Source: JBBRMQ01 sp038230775
GTDB taxonomy: Bacteria; Acidobacteriota; Thermoanaerobaculia; Gp7-AA8
Direction: 5' to 3'
Assembly (NCBI GenBank): GCA_038230775.1
Contig: JBBRMQ010000112.1
Location: 1 to 13,020, forward strand
Length of the DNA stretch: 13,020 bases
A program made the position numbers and the translations under genes. The notes beneath the pieces were generated by a model. It was not told the DNA's origin and searched no databases. It worked only from the letters and a program-made list of their open reading frames with translations. Numbering within the stretch: position 1 is the first letter of the stretch; every line of letters begins with the position of its first letter. This document shows, in pieces, positions 9,601 to 13,020 of this stretch.

Positions 9601-12201
9601 GATGTTGACGATCCGGCCGTCGCTCTGCAGCGCCGCGCCAGGAATCACATCGCGACGCGTCTGCTCGTAGGCCGCCGCCGCGACGCGCGTGGTGAGCGCG
9701 AAATTGGCGCGATCAACAGCGGTGATCGGGCGGTTGAACAGAAGCGAGACGATGTGACCATCCGGATCGAGGTGAAGGTCCTGCGCCGCCGCCACCATGC
9801 GGAGCGGTATCTGATCGACCGGTGCGGCCGCCAGGCTACCGGCAATCTGAGCCCCGGTCACCACCGGCACGGCGCCCCGCGTCAACGCGATCCTGACGTT
9901 CGTGTGCGGATCGGCGTTGGTGATCGACAACGAAGCGCGCAGAAATTTTCCATCGGTCGCATCGGGATAAATCAGATCGGCGGTGAACGACGGCGCCGCC
10001 GCGACGATGGAGAGCTCGAGAGTTTCGCTCCAACGTCCGACGATCGCGGACTCTCCGTACTCGCCGGGAAAGCTCAGCTTCGTCAGCTCGCCGTAGGCCA
10101 GGGTTCTGATCCAGCCGCTTGCTGCTTCCGAAGGCACGTCGATCTGTGTCCTCGATATCGCACCCGTCACGCTGAGCGCGTACGGCCTGCCGGCTCCCGA
10201 TACGGACGCACCGTGAACGACGGCCATCATGTACGGCGCGCGATACGAAGCGACGGAAGCGAAGTCGCTCACGAAATCGGAGATCGATTTGCCGGCCGGA
10301 AGACCGACGCGCTCGACCTCGCGTTCGACGGACGCACTCGCCTTGCGCGCCGAGCTCTCCAGACGCCGCAGTTGATCCCATTCGCGTAACTCAGGCTGAA
10401 CCGCCGATTGGCCGGCGCGCTCGACATTGCCCACCAGATCGAGCGCGAGATGAAAGATCGCATCGCGATCCTCGGCCGGATTGTCGCGCGACAGATCCCG
10501 CCGCGCGATGAAGACCCGCTGCCCCGCACGCGCCAGATCCTGAGCCCGTTGAAAAACGTCAGAGCGCAGAACGCGCGGCAACGTCGCGGTCTGTTTGCTG
10601 AGAGGGGCAGTCGCGAGGCTGTACCCGAGTCCGAGAAAACCGAGGTGGTCGGAGACGAGCTGCGGATCGAGGAAGCGCGTGTAGTACGGAAGTACGAGCG
10701 TCGCTGGCGATAGCGGAATGCCGTGTTCGCTCACTCCCATCGAGAACGAGACTGACGCGCTGATGGAAGAATCGGCGGTCACCGCGGCAGCAAAGGCATG
10801 GCCCGTCAGATTTGTCTGCAGCTTGTAGGCAATCGACTTCGTCTCGCCCGAGGCGATCGTCATCTGCGTCGTCGGATCGCCTTCGACACGGCAGATGTTG
10901 TTAGCAAACTGCTTCCTGCTGCAGTCCGGCACTTCGTGCGTATCGAGAACGACGGTTTGGCCAGTGGAGGACGTGTTCGTGATGAAGGCGTACGCCGTGT
11001 AGTTTTCTCCGCTGCGTACGTTGTCGGGGTGGACAAAGTTGAACTGGAATCTGGGGTCGCTGACTGCGATCGCCGCTTGCGCCGTTCCCTTGAGCGGGAT
11101 GTCAGGCTGTCCTGGAACTCTGTACGTTGCGCGAACCGTGATGGCGATCGAGTGCGTCCCAGCCTTGAGTGCCTCGAGGCTCCAGTCCGCGGAACCCTCG
11201 GCCTGCGCGACCAGAAACGAGGCGCCGGACCTCGAATCGTTGATTGGCACCGACTGACCAACAGCAACAGCGGGTGTGACCTTCGCCACCCGCATCGCCA
11301 GCGGCGCCGCCATCGTCGCGCTGATCGAGTCGAGCACGATGCTCGCTCCAGTTGGAGCATTGTTCGAGACGTTCAGGATCACCGAGAAAAACTGGTGCAA
11401 CACGCCGAAGCCGGCGGGCAGGACGATGGCGGCTGGAATCGTCGGCCGGGATTGGTTCGGCAGCCGCTCGACGGCGCCGCCCGACTGAGACGTCGTTCCG
11501 GGATCCAGATCTTCTGACAGTGCGAGAGTGAAAATATCGGGAGGTTGAAAGCGCGGCGGCGGGCCGGCGACTCCCGGCAGCGGCAGTTGCTGCTCCGTCG
11601 GACCAGGCGCCGCAACGACTTCGTGCGTTCTGCGGTCGATGATATTCGTGTACGGAATCTCGATGGCCACACCATCGCGAATGCCGACGATGAGCGTGAT
11701 GTCGAAGACGTCGAAATTTCGAGCATCGAGATTGATCCCGCGCGCGCGCAACTCGTCCGGTGAGAGCTGCCGCACTTTCACGCTCGTCTTGAAAACGTCA
11801 GTGACCGTGATCGTTACCGAGGACGGAACAGCCTGCTGAATGAAGCGTCCGCTGGCATCGGCGAGGCGGATGTTCTGCAACGCGTAGTCACCCTGCTGAT
11901 GAAGCGGCGGCAGTTGAAACTTGTGTCCCGGCTGCGTCGAGAGCGTGATCGGAGCGTCGATCCCGGGCCCGCTCAGCTCCGCTGACGCGACGAGATCCGG
12001 CGTTGGTGGCGCCTCGTCATTGGTCTTGCCGCCGAAGATCGTCTGCACCGATGCCGCGATGTCGATTGCGGTCACCACGGTCGCACCATCGACTGTGAGC
12101 GACAGCCCGCGAATCGCGAGATCGCCTCTCGTGATCTCCGCCGCCTGCATGCGCACAACAAGAAGGAACGCTGCGATCGCGACAGGCCCGATGCGTCTCA
12201 T
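1..12201 (-). CDS. Giant secreted multidomain protein with CPD-like, Big_5/Ig-like and Gly-rich modules (C-terminus outside window)
   Basis: I read the frame codon by codon from ATG at 12201 to position 1 and found no stop: 4,067 codons, still open at the edge. The N-terminus is a signal peptide (MRR, hydrophobic IGPVAIAAFLLVV, cut near MQA-A at residues 20-21). Then come unassigned beta-rich regions (22-545), including one around 383-480 with a Cys427/Cys437 pair; a charged helical stretch (546-650); a Big_5-like domain (803-893, 'IVSLLFNRPI'); about eleven CPD-like domains (900-2085); Big_5 and Ig-like domains (2094-2733); Gly-rich module A (2734-3030); an Ig-like block (3175-3475); and Gly-rich modules B and C (3476-3735 and 3849 onward). 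Residues 3031-3174 are beta-rich but unassigned. Family knowledge: CPD, Big_5 and Ig-like domains are usually structural in secreted proteins. I see no protease triad, glycosidase motif or metal site, so an adhesin or scaffold role is inference. The start is set by the ATGA overlap and signal peptide, as no strong ribosome binding site precedes it. The anchor or secretion type cannot be judged without the C-terminus. Confidence 0.94.
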   Translation of the reverse strand, partial: MRRIGPVAIAAFLLVVRMQAAEITRGDLAIRGLSLTVDGATVVTAIDIAASVQTIFGGKTNDEAPPTPDLVASAELSGPGIDAPITLSTQPGHKFQLPPLHQQGDYALQNIRLADASGRFIQQAVPSSVTITVTDVFKTSVKVRQLSPDELRARGINLDARNFDVFDITLIVGIRDGVAIEIPYTNIIDRRTHEVVAAPGPTEQQLPLPGVAGPPPRFQPPDIFTLALSEDLDPGTTSQSGGAVERLPNQSRPTIPAAIVLPAGFGVLHQFFSVILNVSNNAPTGASIVLDSISATMAAPLAMRVAKVTPAVAVGQSVPINDSRSGASFLVAQAEGSADWSLEALKAGTHSIAITVRATYRVPGQPDIPLKGTAQAAIAVSDPRFQFNFVHPDNVRSGENYTAYAFITNTSSTGQTVVLDTHEVPDCSRKQFANNICRVEGDPTTQMTIASGETKSIAYKLQTNLTGHAFAAAVTADSSISASVSFSMGVSEHGIPLSPATLVLPYYTRFLDPQLVSDHLGFLGLGYSLATAPLSKQTATLPRVLRSDVFQRAQDLARAGQRVFIARRDLSRDNPAEDRDAIFHLALDLVGNVERAGQSAVQPELREWDQLRRLESSARKASASVEREVERVGLPAGKSISDFVSDFASVASYRAPYMMAVVHGASVSGAGRPYALSVTGAISRTQIDVPSEAASGWIRTLAYGELTKLSFPGEYGESAIVGRWSETLELSIVAAAPSFTADLIYPDATDGKFLRASLSITNADPHTNVRIALTRGAVPVVTGAQIAGSLAAAPVDQIPLRMVAAAQDLHLDPDGHIVSLLFNRPITAVDRANFALTTRVAAAAYEQTRRDVIPGAALQSDGRIVNISFDHALSTNATYVIGVDNPQSAEVPRIDNTAPGGIVYGKLLRGDGTAVSHALVQLFTNDSTQFDTTLTDGSFIFEQVPRDLERSVTGNYHAQSSAEGKFAQVDGVVRTVGDVQRIVLQFLGRGSASGVVRSSDGVPIAGAAVVGGSTIYSEFHQAVTDASGRYNLADLPVGPLTFAATDPAGNIAYAATQIRTPGESIVQDLTIQKRAIGAGFASVHVTVLRSDSSAAVAGAHVGVSTQGYGLVDGYTDSSGRFAFSRVPAGFISVLASEFSLTRESAATDLDLHADASIDVTLTLHVPRATDATPAIVHGHVWRDDPAAPNDRARDVTVPNAVVTIRHFGSVTAGAGGEFTYTDLPVSLSETRAVSVFDPATGRQGTFTVPPLEAGKTAETTLLLRSSSALGKAMLNVRVVSANGTAVSDYRVISPGFPRPEEFLPKGNGVYELPVDVPRTLDVWAVPKGRHALYGDQVAHGSIHADFDGQLSTIELRLPGQGTALAKILVRKPCPAGQSACAEEYDVAQGTVAVTSLGWSEDEQQLVSFSRNVDTDGTTGIATIDRIPIGSAAMLAMVNHPAGYATAKPPIAFDGDSRVVELKLSTLGDVTGRVLAFDKQTPVAGASVRLAGSIGNLGPVFTGSDGVFHFAGVAANQTLRITAEVTQDGLFRTGYVDAVSPKGGGPVSGLGVVMRQQTNISGTIVDASNAAVPLARYWAREVAWPYRTFGSSIDPLIAGKDGKFALNNIFEGPIRISASSPIHQEDRGDWQGTVAFENEDKSGAVIVIGSEGTGSVSLTVVDSNSSFHRVPFAEVTLIRGSSAFDFSTTDQNGLAFFDGVPAGGATYSVHVTSKSVGRSGASASFPVVRGGVSQTQVVLDLLGRVAGTVVDGDLTPAPVVRGAPVFLSGSVRSVASTGVAGEFEFNGVPEGTFHLEALDIDSGRRASLDPDSFISKLFPERTGIQLSLERTATLNVKVYLPDDQGNAGALAPLADVKVTQTNYLREQQGNDLTFAKMFARAGYHIVARELGGEERTAIADGVFAPNAFTANASLTFRTTGTVEVHVTAADPALIAGARVVISTPSRSFTVFTDSSGVVTVTGVPLELVTVQATASNVSASASGNLVSHSVPLVLNVPLASRATIDGYVDAELGGPSAGTLVVLDVHSPALPAGPLQLQMRTDALGHYAFGGVPANATTIALTMIGPDERTIGASIAQSIVDGTTGLIAMPRVRLDATPPRVLTIDPANNSNSVSPNANVFVSFSEPLSAASLTTSNFSVTATDDNLDAAIAISPEIFNGVYRVRLAPIGLLKSNVVYRVLVKTGITDLTSHALAAPAGSSFTTVNYTEPRIVRVDPPVDLPLAVGATFRLKFNKPVDATSGVIRLEQLDAMHGQHVGDVAVQVRLDNIDLSTIVVAPVGVPIQSSSFYRMTVAGVRDTQLPPNSQKDAQVFDFFTFDQVKPIVAIQSPVPAGYALVANVAYTANVKITDDGTIPSKDVQYVDWFEDDRFVVRTRLAPYSYNFTAPASANKYTLKASATDLSGNTSDLVAFTWDVAMNNAPANVKVVAVPAAVYLAGHVDATVTFEDEGLTATVSLRVAGAHADGTPYDIPLTRIKPATTQQVTRTAVDAAWPAVRFAIDLPGDLKEGAPLHFTATVTDSVNQRGSGTTDVALQTDTIPPVITSISPVAETHFKFGATYKIAVQASDAESGIARIAVAYDGKGRDLTPGAGGTFSADIPVSAKNADTRVHIVATAYDYHGNTAQISTDVICDGINDSTIPAAQWQTPVDGAALPAGQTISVKLRVHATDDHHIEAVQFDSTAFVAPVPAITIPLNGDIYEATASVNVPATGSITITATINDADPTHTVVLPIVIDAVAIDQQIVADAAITASNAAQYANKSLLVIGATTTLYVNVPLTVRDLIVIGGARVGNPDGVKLDVTVTGTTYIDGDSSIDLTGKGLLGGWARSEDGVTQNNNARGRSLIGDGALESSGSHAGLAGWQTNATYGSIAAPSDFGSGGAGAATCCESGGNGGGALALHGNRVAVAGTIRADGTAGFGRRFAGSGGSILLFARSLITGGATRITANGGDDDAVIGDAGGGGGRIAVTAADRLDLLSASAIQARGGRNGAGNEGRTYLDGGAGTVLLLRPGKTLGELIVSSADDRYAASTHQTRGSPLAGALSFDAVTIGPRALARFDDDFTTATTTVDPSAVLLRKTDRPALTLAAGATSVIQDTKFGATYTASSPAGIGTVAFSLATVTAVPFVDFPVNIGPATSTIDVPFNAAAAATVLKATVTDRAGRTAEATNPMTIVANTPPVIDRFDVSPLQMFAGHSITAVAAASDDVAIKALTLTSTVGSVTTLSPATFSVAIPPATPGGTNVQLTLTASDGFPNRPPSTRSATVQILADAAPPVVTITGPAAGATFEVSSAVRIPVRATVVDAEVGVTQVWVRMDGGASISMSPDPSVANGWMVDLPVPSVEGSQPVPKSLVVYATDYVPNTGQSAPFSINVKPVIDSNAPVVAWLCPSGKVLLPSAYSLKARVSAIPVGDNGISTVQFFVNDAPTAITGSSIGNAVYEATLPMLSAANGTSVPLKVVVTSIRGNVTTVQQTVTIVSGATITSDRSIIRGDTQFDGQTLIVAAGTVTIDGPHSFTNLVVLDGATVTHTAVDAQGNGMLELSITESVYVACGGAIDASAKGYANSVSRPGATPSAGHAGGSHLGSGSTYSGGDVSGSTYGSLYRPQEPGGGAGQQMAGGGVMRLIAGTMSVDGSIRANGQGGPGGSDHSGAGGSVWITVSGALGGNGSIEARGGDDPAGYASGGGGAVSIEFGGPSAGTLLNNLRASAGTGYQGHHGAPGTVFVHAPASSYGDLTVDAKSIAALAGVTTNLPSLGNGVAQAGTSGAVLVTDRATDIPAYFSGHWVEVVSASGSLKGTWRIGSVTLKTATLVPNANEPISVVAGDSWRGVYRFDNISGASDAVVVSTDAIRVGGSASVNISGSTATGSLELRTPSLISTQPLTVSGNLTLSSLDAPSIHLLNGATIAQSAATASLTIGSAGAIAIDANAAIDVSARGFAGAMSYPGATPSSGHAGGTHLGSGSKYNSGDASGSTYGSVYRPQEPGAGAGQQMAGGGVLRLLAGTLNVDGSIRANGQGGFGGSDHSGAGGSVWITVNGTLAGSGAIEARGGDDPGGYASGGGGAVSIEYGGV
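658..996 (-). other. Linker between Gly-rich modules B and C (residues about 3736-3848)
   Basis: This part contains SGHWVEVVSASGSLKGTWRI, then GSVTLKTATLVPNANEPISV and GDSWRGVYRFDN. The 'G-x-W-V-x-V ... G-x-W-x-I ... tatL-vP' layout looks like a small beta domain joining two Gly-rich modules. I do not recognise a named family. No equivalent is seen between modules A and B, where Ig-like domains take its place. Confidence 0.4.
997..1776 (-). repeat. Glycine-rich module B (residues about 3476-3735)
   Basis: Strand ladder TLIVAAGTVTIDGPHSFTNL leads to GGAIDASAKGY and the Gly/Ser run AGHAGGSHLGSGSTYSGGD. Then come GSLYRPQEPGG, GQQMAGGGVMRLIAGT, VDGSIRANGQGGPGG, GAGGSVWITV, SIEARGGDD, ASGGGGAVSIEFGG and APGTVFVHAP. 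The stretch 1126-1551 aligns without gaps to 1-426 (module C) at an offset of exactly 1125 bp; over 141 residues I count about 27 differences. It is a recent internal duplicate compared with module A. Confidence 0.85.
1777..2679 (-). other. Second block of Ig-like domains (residues about 3175-3475)
   Basis: Three Ig-like stretches open with TPPVIDRFDVSP (3175), APPVVTITGPAAGATF (3269) and SNAPVVAWLCPSGKVLLP (3376). Each has the 'aPPvv-x-i' entry strand; the first ends in TLTASDGFP and the second in VVYATDYVPNTG, the 'tA-s/t-D' exit strand of Ig/cadherin-like repeats. The block separates Gly-rich module A from B, paralleling the Ig block before A, so the protein alternates Ig stalks with Gly-rich modules. 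Confidence 0.65.
3112..4002 (-). repeat. Glycine-rich module A (residues about 2734-3030)
   Basis: A ladder of short strands (TTLYVNVPLTVRDLIVIGGA) leads to SSIDLTGKG, then a low-complexity Gly/Ser/Ala run (SGSHAGLAG, TYGS, GSGGAGAATCCESGGNGGGA). After that come AGTIRADGTAGFG, FAGSGGSILLFA, ITANGGDD, GGGGGRIAV and GAGTVLL. The order of motifs matches modules B and C, but spacing and residues have diverged. Vicinal Cys2884-Cys2885 sit inside the Gly run. The short 'x-I-x-A-x-G' strands between glycine turns suggest a beta-solenoid or similar elongated fold (inference). I know the GGG-x-GG-R-I-A-(V/I) motif from large bacterial surface proteins, without a firm family name. Confidence 0.7.
4003..5922 (-). 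other. Two Big_5/SbsA-like and several Ig-like domains (residues about 2094-2733)
   Basis: Residues 2094-2187 open with PPRVLTIDPANNSNSVSP and contain VFVSFSEPLS; residues 2208-2316 open with PRIVRVDPPVDLPLAVG and contain FRLKFNKPVD. This 'P-x-V-x-x-x-x-P ... v-x-F-s/n-x-P-v/l' pattern is typical of Big_5 (SbsA Ig-like) domains. Ig-like stretches follow at about 2317-2414, 2415-2533, 2534-2634 (IPPVITSISPVAETHFKFGA, with SDAESGIARI) and 2635-2733. They share the layout of bacterial Ig/cadherin-like folds: a Pro-rich entry strand, a 'd-D-x-x-I' turn and a final 'A-t-D-x-x-g-N' strand. They are probably rigid stalk domains. Boundaries are approximate. Confidence 0.72.
5947..9504 (-). repeat. 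Tandem array of about eleven carboxypeptidase-regulatory-like (CPD) domains (residues about 900-2085)
   Basis: Units begin near residues 900, 988, 1075, 1174, 1468, 1557, 1651, 1740, 1830, 1919 and 2000. A typical unit opens with a G-x-V-x strand and a 'pv-x-gA-x-V' strand (for example GDVTGRVLAFDKQTPVAGAS at 1468) and continues with a 'TD-x-x-G-x-F-x-F-x-x-V-P' turn. That turn is visible near 934, 1024 (TDASGRYNLADLP), 1114 (TDSSGRFAFSRVP), 1211, 1500, 1597, 1688, 1775, 1950 and 2039. This is the hallmark of the transthyretin-like CarboxypepD_reg fold, found as rigid beta-sandwich spacers in secreted proteins. Residues about 1260-1465 are poorly matched and include a CX5C pair (Cys1373, Cys1379). 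The unit count is from eye alignment and may be off by one or two. No peptidase domain accompanies the array. Confidence 0.8.
10252..10566 (-). other. Charged, probably alpha-helical segment in the giant protein (residues about 546-650)
   Basis: Sequence such as DVFQRAQDLARAGQRVFIAR and, further on, WDQLRRLESSARKASASVER is rich in Ala, Arg, Glu, Gln and Leu with heptad-like hydrophobic spacing and almost no glycine. This contrasts with the Thr/Val/Ser/Gly-rich beta sequence on both sides. It follows a segment reading LPYYTRFLDPQLVSDHLGFL (about 520-540) and precedes more beta-like sequence (SGAGRPYALSVTGAIS). I do not recognise a family; it could be a helical domain or a coiled-coil spacer. 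Boundaries are approximate. Confidence 0.55.
12198..12201 (-). promoter_or_regulatory. ATGA stop/start overlap (translational coupling)
   Basis: The minus-strand sequence ATGA holds the giant gene's ATG (12201-12199) and the small gene's TGA (12200-12198). The 20 bases upstream (minus strand ...TTGCCGTCCCAGCGCCC) have no convincing Shine-Dalgarno, so initiation by ribosomes ending the first gene is likely. Such overlaps are common inside operons; coupling itself is inferred. Confidence 0.8.
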
Positions 12202-12866
12202 GGGCGCTGGGACGGCAATTTGTCCAACTGCTCGAGCTCGCGACGCAGCCTCGTGAGACGAGACTCGACCCGCGTCGCGCCGGGATCGATGACGATCGCG
12301 GCCGGCGGCGGCAGATCGGAATTGATCTGAACGATCGTGTTCCGGCTTGTGAGCCCGTTGTCATACGTGATCGATTCCTCGCTCGGCAGCCCGAATGTCT
12401 CCGCCGACGATTGCGCGACAATGCGCCCGCTGCGCGCCGAGCGTGCGGCGGCCACGACGTCGTCATGCTGTTTCGTGCGACGGTTCGGAAACGCGGCGCC
12501 GATGAGTGCGTCGAGCGCATCGCGCGACAGCGTGACCGCGTGATCGACCTTCACCTCATGTTTCGTCGTGGAGGCCTTCGGCGAAGGAAGCTGTGCCTTC
12601 GCGATGTCGTCGAACCTCGTGATGCTGTAGGTCAGGCGTGCATGGTCGATCTCGGTCAGCGTCTGCTCGCCAAAGTCTTCGATCGCCACCCGGGATGCGG
12701 TCACCGTGACGATGCGGCTGCCGTAACAGAACTGGTCAATCGTTACGGTCGACCGCGCGAGCGGATCCTCAATTCTCCGCACCAGGTGCAAAGGCGTCGG
12801 AAAGAGCGCTTCCGAGGCCATTGCCGAGGAAACGACCAGTAATCCCGCCACAGCGAGGCATCTCAT
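12198..12866 (-). CDS. Small secreted protein, possibly DUF4412/LolA-like beta fold (222 aa)
   Basis: I do not recognise a named family with certainty. The chosen start (ATG at 12866) gives a clean signal peptide: MRC, a hydrophobic run LAVAGLLVVSSAMA, and a likely cut after AMA (residues 15-17). In-frame ATGs at 12968 and 12920 would add a charged leader before this peptide, so I prefer the internal start; no clear Shine-Dalgarno supports any of them. Residues 28-90 look like paired beta strands ending in EQTLTEIDHARLTYSITRFD, which resembles the 'I-D-x-x-x-x-T-Y-x-x-x-x-F' segment I associate with periplasmic DUF4412/LolA-like proteins. The middle (about 93-190) is polar. The C-terminus (about 199-216, VESRLTRLRRELEQLDKL) is a short amphipathic helix or coiled coil. 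Its only mature cysteine is Cys47, and there is no lipobox. It is the first gene of the unit and its TGA overlaps the giant gene's ATG, so it may be a partner or export/assembly factor (inference). Confidence 0.8.
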   Translation of the reverse strand: MRCLAVAGLLVVSSAMASEALFPTPLHLVRRIEDPLARSTVTIDQFCYGSRIVTVTASRVAIEDFGEQTLTEIDHARLTYSITRFDDIAKAQLPSPKASTTKHEVKVDHAVTLSRDALDALIGAAFPNRRTKQHDDVVAAARSARSGRIVAQSSAETFGLPSEESITYDNGLTSRNTIVQINSDLPPPAAIVIDPGATRVESRLTRLRRELEQLDKLPSQRP

Positions 12867-13020
12867 TTGGAATTTCGGACCCGCACCGAGGCTACCTCGG
12901 AGGGCGCCGAGGCGCATCAGTCTGTTCGTGCCAATACACGACGATTTGTGCCACATGGATCGCAACATGGATTGCTGTATTGAAGGAGTGATTGATCGGC
13001 GTGGATTGCGACCATCGAAT
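12867..13020. other. Upstream leader of the two-gene unit
   Basis: No other gene is visible here. A perfect 6-bp inverted repeat with a 3-base loop (ccgagg-cta-cctcgg, 12886-12900) lies 20 bp before the chosen ATG and could form a small hairpin in the mRNA. I could not find a convincing -35/-10 pair; in this kind of genome promoters often depart from the E. coli consensus. Confidence 0.35.
12954..13011. repeat. Three degenerate 12-bp direct repeats upstream of the operon
   Basis: On the plus strand, catggatcgcaa (12954-12965) is followed directly by catggattgctg (12966-12977), and cgtggattgcga lies at 13000-13011. The shared core is c(a/g)tggat(c/t)gc. They lie about 90-145 bp upstream of the preferred start of the small gene, where an operator could sit, but three short imperfect copies may be chance. 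Confidence 0.3.

Noticed and set aside
9031..10389. Plus-strand open frame of 452 codons
   Set aside because: It lies codon-on-codon antisense to the giant gene. It stays open only because the gene here lacks TTA, CTA and TCA codons; it ends exactly where the gene uses a TTA Leu codon (10387-10389). Its product is an Arg/Asp-rich jumble with no domain.
12411..12842. Plus-strand open frame of 143 codons opposite the small secreted gene
   Set aside because: The minus strand here encodes a protein with a good signal peptide and strand pattern; the plus-strand product is Arg-rich with no features.
12886..12900. Inverted repeat as an intrinsic terminator of an upstream gene
   Set aside because: The stem is only 6 bp and no T-run follows on either strand.
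12867..12968. Longer version of the small secreted protein starting at 12968
   Set aside because: It would put 34 mostly polar or charged residues before an already complete signal peptide, and no ribosome binding site favours it.

Overview
The window is GC-rich bacterial DNA whose coding content lies almost entirely on the minus strand. I see one two-gene unit, read from the right edge leftwards: a short secreted protein (12866 to 12198), then one enormous secreted protein starting at 12201. The second frame has no stop down to position 1 and leaves the window, so at least 4,067 codons are present and the C-terminus is missing. The two genes overlap by 4 bases (ATGA).

Layout of the giant protein in its own residue numbers: signal peptide (1 to about 21); N-terminal beta-rich regions of unrecognised family (22 to about 545); a charged, probably helical segment (about 546-650); more beta-sandwich-like sequence ending in a Big_5/SbsA-like domain (about 803-893); a tandem array of about eleven carboxypeptidase-regulatory-like (CPD) domains (about 900-2085); two Big_5-like and several Ig-like domains (about 2094-2733); glycine-rich module A (about 2734-3030); a second Ig-like block (about 3175-3475); glycine-rich module B (about 3476-3735); a linker; and glycine-rich module C (about 3849 to beyond 4067). 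The unchanging part of B and C is an ungapped 141-residue match, about 80% identical by hand count, offset by exactly 1125 bp. A is a diverged relative.

The host is probably a Gram-negative soil-type bacterium. Giant secreted proteins mixing CPD, Big_5/Ig-like and Gly-rich segments, next to a small DUF4412/LolA-like secreted protein, remind me of Acidobacteriota. That is recollection of style: no rRNA or housekeeping gene is present to fix taxonomy.

Working together (inference): both products carry export signals and are probably co-translated, so they likely act outside the cytoplasm. The large one resembles a surface or extracellular adhesin or scaffold. I see no catalytic motif in it. No RNA genes, mobile elements, CRISPR arrays or confident promoters or terminators were found. 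The many plus-strand open frames are antisense shadows.
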